Program-made: the position numbers and the translations under genes | Assembly: GCF_900299535.1 (NCBI RefSeq) | Contig: NZ_OMKE01000015.1 | Location: 1 to 64,000 of the forward strand | Direction of reading: 5' to 3' | DNA length: 64,000 nucleotides | DNA from: Aquimarina aquimarini | Lineage (GTDB): Bacteria; Bacteroidota; Bacteroidia; Flavobacteriales; Flavobacteriaceae | Shown: positions 50,461 through 59,400 of the stretch, piece after piece | Layout: each line of letters starts with the position of its first letter | How positions within the stretch are numbered: the stretch's first letter is position 1 | The notes under the pieces: generated by a model | What the model was told of the DNA's origin: nothing | Seen by the model: the letters and a program-made list of their open reading frames with translations, nothing else | Database searches by the model: none

Positions 50461-53400
50461 TCCAATGACAACGTTAATGCTCTCAGTCGGATTAATGGTT
50501 TTGGTTGTTCAGTCAGATTAGAAAAAACAGTAAGATCAAACCAAAGGGATGCCTTAGTATTATCTATTTGATTCTTACTATACCAATCTTTGATACTATT
50601 GGCCCAATCTTCTATCATTTGATTCAATGTTTTATCGGTTCCACTACCGATTACTTGGATTGATTGTAATGGTTGCATAATCACAGGAAGTACAATATCG
50701 CTTAACCCACTATTGGCTTGATAACTATACGTTGAACTCATCAAAACACTAATAGTCTCCTGAGAGTTTTCTGCCAGTAAGGTGTCAAATAAAGTAGTAA
50801 GTTGTTGTTCTAGTGTTCCTATATTTGGGCTGGATGGGTTATTTATAGTAGCAATATTTATAGAATCACTACTATCAATTGTAGGATGAAAAACATTTGA
50901 AAATCCAATACTACCCGTTGTGTATACAAAGTCATTTGCCGAAGGTTTACCTGGTACCAGTTCTACATTACGTTTTAACTCTGCAGAGGTGTCAGCATCC
51001 TGTCTATTTAGAATATTCATTGCAGGAATAAGCACTTCGCGATCAGGAATAGCTTGTCCAACAGAAGCTTCCAGAATTTCTTTTGTGTTGTTATCTGTAT
51101 AATAATAACTATAAGAAGCTCCATCTTCTGGGTCGATGGCAACAGCTTTATACCCAGAAATATTCACAATAGGGGTTTCTATTCCTTCAGGAGCTTCACC
51201 AAAAATATTGATGATTAATGCTCCAGTGGTGGTATCTACAGTGGTAGATCCCTCTTTGATATAAAATGTATAAGGAACTGCAGCATATCCTTGTTTTTGT
51301 TGTCTATGAGAAGTGTTTAAAGCAAAACCATTACTGGACTCTGCTGTTTTTGCCATTTGAGACACCATCTCATTATAGGACGATAATGCTACTGCGGCAG
51401 ATTCAAACTGCGAAGCATCTGTAGTTGTAGCATCTATTTTGATCAATGTATCATTGAATACTTGATTGATATTAGGAAAAACAGTAATGAATTCTGCCAT
51501 CTGCGCAAATGCATCTTCAAAACTGGCAAGTGCTTTAGCTGAATTGTCTAGAACATTAAATAAAATTTCAAAATCAACTTGATCCTGAGGGTAATGAAAA
51601 GATTGAGAATATGTAATTTGATAATTCCATTTAAGAATATCGTTTATTTCATTAGTTCCCGAGATATAAGGATAAGAACCTTCTTGTTTTATCATTGCTG
51701 GTGCGGTAGGAAAGGATCGTAGAATCAAAGGGATTTTAAATCCACCTAATGAAGTTTCTAATGGATTGGCCAATGTCTTTGAAATAAAACTTAACCACGA
51801 AGATGCTTTATACCCTTCGATACCGTTGACTGAGCTGATTTGATGTTCTATGGCAAACCCACTGTAAGTAATATTCAGATCTACATAGGATAAAACCTCA
51901 TTGTCTGTACCTCTAATAATATCAGGCGAAGAAATCAAGAAAGGCAGTTTCGCCTTAGTATTCTTATTTAGTTCTAGTTTTGGTGAACTCATACTAAATG
52001 ATGTACTGAAATTACCACCATCAACTTCTTGTTGTACGGCATGAATTAGTGGTGAGGTAATGGTATTTCCTAATTCATCTTGCAATGTATCTGTAATAGT
52101 TACCGTAGTTTTATCAATACTAGCCTTGGCGCTTAATCGTAAGCTTACAATGCGATTGTTGTTTTTGAGTAGTGTCGCGCTTACAACATTTATATCGTCT
52201 GATATGGTATAGTTACTTATCTTTTCTGCGGTTGCTTTATTCATAAAATTAGAGAAGAAAAGATAGACAATAGTAGCATCTTTTTCATCTATTTCTACCC
52301 CAATAAAGATAAAATTCAAATTAATGTTACCGTATAATTGAGGAGCATCTGTGTTTTCTAGAACGGTTTCTGCCTGTACAGTTGCTTCAAATTGGATTCC
52401 CGCTCTAGTAGTATATGCATTGCTCAGCTTTACTAATAATTGTTGCAAGAAAGTTTCTTGAATAGCAACAGTATCTGTTGTTTGACCTGCAAAAACAGGA
52501 ATCATTGATAGTTTTAGAACTTCTGCCAAACGTTCCTTATTGGTTAGCATATCTGCTAAGAAATTTGACTTACCATAATCATCGACCAATTGAATCGCGG
52601 CTGTAAACTCTGGGGTTAATACAGCATCAATAGCAGAGAAAATTTGTTTTCCCCAAAGATCCATATCAATGTTTTTAAAATCCATATATGTAGAAGGAGT
52701 AGAAAAATCGATACCTGTTTTTGAATTGAAATAATAAATAGGAACCTGTTCTTTTGTTTCCAATTGATTTGATATTGGTTTGGGAGCAAAAATTTCAGGA
52801 TTTCCAATGTTATTAACCTCATATCCTATATCGGTAGTCGTATCAAGCCCTAATCGAGTCGCCCATATTTCTGTTCCTCCTGAATTGCTTAAGTTTTCAT
52901 TACGATTGATTCCAGAAGTAACCCTAAGTTGATAGCTATCCTTTTTGGATAAGGCAGTTTCAAAACTAGTAGCAAATTCTTCTAAGCCAGTAGTGGTTCC
53001 AGATTTGGCTTTTGATAATGGAGGAATATTTGTATGTACTGCTTTTATACCTCCAGTAGTCTCAAAATCACCAGAAATAGAACCGCCAGTACGTTCGATA
53101 GTAAAACTAGATTCTAGTTTAAATATTTGAGTGGTATTGATTTGAGTAGTATCTATATCAAAAGATAGAATATGATCACTATCTGGTATATCAGTGTCAA
53201 TTTCTCCCTGACCACAACCGACCAAGAATACATATATCGAGGCAATCCATTCCTGAACTAGCCCCTCTATATCATTCTCATCCAATACAAAAGGAGTATC
53301 GGTTAAGGTAGTATTTAATTGAAAAGCGATACCATTAGGATCTGTTAATTGATACCAGATTTGAGTATATGTTTGTAGATCTCTGATTGCTTGCTCTTTT

Positions 53401-56400
53401 ACCGATGAAGTAGCCAGGTCTTTATCATTATCAGCACTAAATTTGGACCAGCCATTGAACACCAAGGTATTTTCATTATCAGAATCAGAAGCATCAGCTT
53501 TTACATTGCTTATAGTGACTGTTATCTCTACATTTTCTGGAATGGTATCTACTGTAATCGTTACCGATTTGTTATCATCATTGAGAATGATTGATTGGAT
53601 GTTGATATTTTGATCAATAGTATAATTTGAAATATCTGTAGCAGTAGTTTTATCGAGATCAACTGTATATTGCCCCAGAATAGTAGTAGTACTTTTTACA
53701 GAGGTACTGATTAGACCTTGATAATAGCTAGGATCAAAATTAAGTCCCATATCTAGTTTAGCCTCTGCTTCTTCACCGCTTACTATCCAAGACGAAGTGA
53801 TCGAAGGCCATTGATTAAGCCCTAAGATGGCATCGGTATATCCTGTGAGTACAGGGGGTTCATTAAGGGGTTCAATACTATTGGCAGAAGGATCAGATAA
53901 TTCACTTATAATACTATTACCATAAATATCTTGCCATGCAAAATTAACCTGTAAGAGGTCACCTAATCCTAAATATGGGCTATCATTGCTGTCTGGCATA
54001 ATATCTTTTGTAGAAACTACTTCTTTGCTAAATCGAGTATAAGGAATGCTCACTTGGTAGTTCCATGTATCTTCTGCTGTAAGTGTTTTTGGAACCTGAA
54101 TTTTATTGGTACTGTCTGGATCTTCTGCTTCTGTGGTTGGGCCAGAAGGTAAACCAATATTACTACTGTCAAAATAATCATTGGCAACTACTTGATACGT
54201 CAGAGAGCTATAGATATTTTGTAAGAATAATTCTCCAAAATCAGTAGCTTTTGGATCTTCGGGTACTGCTGCTGGTATGGGGCGTATAGCATCTATAGAA
54301 GTTGTACCAACAGCCACATTAGCAGTTCTTATTTTTGGACCACCCGTACTTAGGATTTCTTGGTTGTCGTCAAAAATACCAACAACATTTTGATTGTAAT
54401 TGGCTATAGAAGAAATGTTCTCACCATAAAAATCAGACAATGTAGCAAAAGTATTTCCGCCTGGACTAGTACCTACGATAATTGTAAGTTGTGGTAAGAA
54501 AATAGCATCAAACATATTGAGTTGATCAGGTAATTCATTTCCTGATTTTTGGTTATTGATCTCTTGTATTGCAATTACAGTAGTATCAAAGCGATCAGCA
54601 ATTTCTTGCAAGGTATTACCTCCAACACCTACTTCATAAATTCCTTCATTGATAGCTAGTTTAGTATTAGGACTAAGTAGTAAAGATTGATTGTCAGAAG
54701 CTACATCAGCGATATTTCCGTAATACGTATACGCCAATTCTTGTAGTGTTTGTGTTGTATCAGATGGTAATTTTATAATGTTAGGATCTGATTGGGCAAA
54801 GAGTACAGAGGTATCTTTATTAAAAGCTTCACCACAAGCAAAAACATTCATATATGATGTAATTGTATTTTGAAGATTTTCTTCTGCAGGCTTATCATAC
54901 ATTACTATAAATGATAATTCCGCCTCGCCATTATCATCAAAAATACGATCAGGAAGCCCTTGTTGATTATCTGCATTATAATAATATAAGTAATAGCCTC
55001 CATTTCTGGTAATACTAGCTTGCCATAATAAGCGCAAGAAGTCGGTTTGTGTATTGAGGAGTCTTATTTTTTCACTCTCTGTGTCGGATAGAGTTTTGAG
55101 CAACCTATCAAAAGTTACATCAGGTCGGGTTTCTGTAGAGAGATTTACCTGAGCCAATCCCATCGTAAGAGCATTTTGAGTATCAGTTTGTACACCATCT
55201 TGAGTACTTCCGTTACTATCAACGGCATATGCTGGGATCAGGCTTGCAATAAGTGAATTATTAGCACCAATTTCACTCACTATTTTTTCCAGAATAGCAG
55301 CATTATTACTATTGGCACCAACTACTTCATATGTGGTAAGAGTGGCAGGGCTATCAGAAACTACAGGTACCTTTTTTATAGTAACTTCCACCAGAGATCC
55401 AAGACCATAATAAGAAACACCATGATTGATCATTTTTTTAGAAACCTCATCATATTCACCGATTAAGAATTCCATTCTTGGGTTTACTTTTCTGGTACTT
55501 AGATCTGGGAGTTGAAGTAATGTGTCTGGCAATGGCCATAGGCTTAATGCCGGTACACCTGGTGGAGTACCTCCATACGGAAGATCAATAGTAGCTGCGG
55601 CATTCCAAACAATCTCTGAGGTGTAGGGGTAACTAGCCTCATTATTTGTAAACAGGTCTTTTACTCCAAGAAAACTAAGACCTGTATTTAATTTATTCGT
55701 GGTTGCATATTCAGAAACTTTATTAATACGAGTAGCATCATCACTATCTGGTACAATAGTAATAACTCTTTTTGAAGCATTATCCCCACTAAATGCTAGC
55801 CATTGTAATGTATCGGGTTTGCTGAATGTAATATCAAAATCATTTCCTTCTGTGAGAGTAGGAATAGGAAATTGTTGTCCATTTAATGCATATAAACCTG
55901 CAAATTCAAGCTCACGATAAGATAAAACATCATTATCATCTTCTACCCACATTCCCTGAAAATTAGGAGTTATGCCATCAACAGGAAGTTTTAGCCCAGC
56001 CAGATAATATCTAGAAGTCATACCCGATAAATGCTGGATTCCTTGTGTTGCTTGAATCTCTTTAAGCAATTCTCCTACTTTAAACTGCTCTAGATTTGCC
56101 ATGTCTAATGTTGTAGTATCAAACAAGTCTATAATAGCTCCGTTATTATGATCCTGATCGATAGGAGTAGCCAAATCTTGTTGAGTAACATTGAATTTAG
56201 AAGCAATAGTTCTTAGAGTATCTTCTTCAATTGTAGTATAAGTAATCAAATCAATACGAATTGTAGCGACAGTAAGCAATAAATTAGGAATCGTTGTTAT
56301 GCTCCCATCAGTAATTAAGATGTTAATGTCAATCTTATTTTCGTTAGGAACACCAGCATTGATGGCATTTACAACTTCTGTAAGTGATTGAGAGGATAAA

Positions 56401-59400
56401 GTCGTATAATCGTACTGATAGTCATTATAAGTAAAACGAATTGCAATCCCTCCTTGTAGAATATTTTGAGCATCTTTATTTAAGAGAGCTAAGCTGTTTC
56501 CATCAAAACTAGTAGCATACATAGGTTGATTTGCAATACTGTCAAAAGTATCTCCTTGTTGTACTGTATACGTACTATTTGGGATATATATTGTTTTCTT
56601 AACATTTAATGTAATACCAGAATTGTCACTAAAAAGTTCATCAATGGTATATGCCATATCTCCAGAAAGATCTCCGTTGTCATTAATCCATTTTACAATA
56701 TTATCAGGAGTATCTCCACTATTTGTATAATATTTAAAATCTTTTAAAGAATCTTGTGCTGTCTGAACCATCTGTTTGGCAATCAGTAAGAAATAGTCAC
56801 TAAATACAAAATTACCAACAGAAATATCTTCTTCTGCTAGAGTTGCAAAAGTAGCAGGATTCTCTTCCTGCATTTGAATTGCTAATTGATTGAAGTATTT
56901 TCTAAGGTCAGCAACATAAGTAGAAGAGATAGAGTTATAGTTTTCAAAATCATAAGAAACCCCTTTATAATCACTACCATAATCTGGAGTAGATAATTCT
57001 AATGACAATGCCATCGGGAAGAATGTAGCATTCACATCTGTTTTTTCCTGTGGTTGTTCTTGAATAACAAGAGAAAACTGATCTGTCATAAACGAATCAA
57101 TAGCCTCTGTAGGAATAGGGCTAGGATTTGTAGGGTCACTAAAATAAGCTAGTAGTTGTGTTAGTTGCGAGGATGTAATAGGAGTGTTGTTTACTTGCTC
57201 ACCAGTAACAGTATTGCTTTGAATTGAAGCTACAACCCATCTGAATATTTCTTTACTCAACAATTCAAAAGAAGAATCTGTGATCTCTGAGAATGCTTTT
57301 TGATATCCATCAGTACGTTCTTCTTGAGGGGATGCCATAGATTCTAAGAATAACATAGATACATAACAAGCTTGTTGCTCACTTAATTGCGTAGCTCTGT
57401 CTCCTGCCATGGTAAGTCCTAATCCCAAATATCCTGTTAAAGAAACAAGCTCAGAAGCTTTTTCTAGATTAGACCAATTAGGTGTTACTTGAGTTAATGA
57501 TACGGTGAGCGGGTTATGTAAAGCGATACGTAGTTGCTTGGTGTTTTGTAATCTATTTAGCGTATACGCTTTTAGCATTGTATCAGATGTAGCTGTTTGC
57601 CAAGGTGGATTGCTTGCTATAGCCTTGATTGTAATACTTTGGCTGATACTTGCAGAGAAGCTGAAGTGCATTTTGATCTTAAATAATCCCAGATTGATGC
57701 TTACACTCAAAGAAACACTTACAGAGGCAGATAATTGAATTACAATAGGCTCATAGGGAGAAAACGTTAATTGCGCCAATAATCTGATATCAATATTAAG
57801 ATCGGCTTTGATAATAGCAAAATCAACAGTACCATATAATTTTCCTATAACACCTACAGTACCTCTGAACCAGAAATAATATGCTTCTGCAACCTGTGCA
57901 TCATTAGAAGCACTGGTAGTTGATAATTGATAAGGATTAAACTTTGCCAAAACTCCTTCTAGAATAGCTACAGCAGTAAGGCTGAATCCAGCTTTGAGAA
58001 TGCCAGCATCAAAATCATAACCAAACCCAAACTGCATACCAAACCCAAAGACCAATACAGGATTGAATGTACCATTGGTAGCATCGGGTACTTTGTTGGT
58101 AGTAGCACTACTGAGTTTACCAAAATAAACTCCAGCTGATCCCATGACAGGAATAGGAATCCCTACTGGAGTCCAAATTAAAGTTTGAAAGGTAAAGGAA
58201 CGAGAAAAATCTTCTTTCCAAGGGAATCCTATATCTACTTGAAAATCACCATTGGTATATACCTCAATACCAAAAATAGGCAAGGTGAGATTAACCTGTC
58301 CTAATTGTATTTTCCGCATGACCGTAGGCAATGCAATTTCTGCTTTATACATTCCTACAGTATCACTAATTTTTTTGTATAAAATCTGAAAATCTAATCC
58401 TTTAAAAATACGAGCTGGCTCTCCTTCAAGAGCTAGGCGTAGTGCATACAAATTAGGATCATTAAATACGATCTGCATCGTAATAAAATAACTATCAGTA
58501 TCAGATTCTTTTGCTACCGCAACTGCTGAGGTAGATTTTTTATCACCTCCCAATTTCAACACTCCAAAATCCATTCCTACCAACCAGTTGCTATTAGCAT
58601 CCAATTGTACATCAGGAATTTCTCCTGGCTTAGTATTTGGCAGATCTGCCATAATTGCTATGGCATCCTGTACTTTTTCTACATTTTGAAACCCTGGGAT
58701 AGTAACATGTTGTCCTAGAGCGAGCAGGCGTAGATCCAGATATTCATTTCCTTGTCCAGAAGGAGATGGGGTGGTCTCTGGTTTAGCTGCATCCCAACCC
58801 AAAGGTTCGTTAGGGTTATCTTGCCATAAGAAGCTACCTTCTAGTGTCACCATGACCCCATTATCTTCTGGTTTAGGTTGATTGGATTTATAAGTGATAC
58901 CAATAGATTTGATAGTTGCAAATCCTAATGAGATAGGTCCTATCTCTAAATTAAACCCTACCTGTTTTGAGGTGAAATCATAAGTTAAGCTAAGGTTGTT
59001 AAGTGGTATTTTATTAAGGAGATCCCATGGGGCTGCAAGTCCAAATTGAGTTCCTGTTGCCCAAGACACCATTTTCTCTACCATACTACCAATTGTAGTA
59101 GATTCTGTAAAACTTAATTCTGCGGTATAATGAGGTTCTTTACTCGTCCCAATGTTTTTTACTTCACCTTTTAAGAATTCCCAGATGATCCCAAAAGATT
59201 TTACATCGGGATTAAAATCATAGAAAGCTTGAAAATCAATCCCAAGCCAGGTTACATTTGCATTGATAGTACCATAATATCCAACAGAGGTTTCCTCGTC
59301 TTTTTTGCCATATGCTACCAAAGCATTTCCGTCAACTTGCAGATCAAGAAAAGTGATGTCCCATTTCTCGGCAGTTTTACCACTAAATTCCCAATATTTG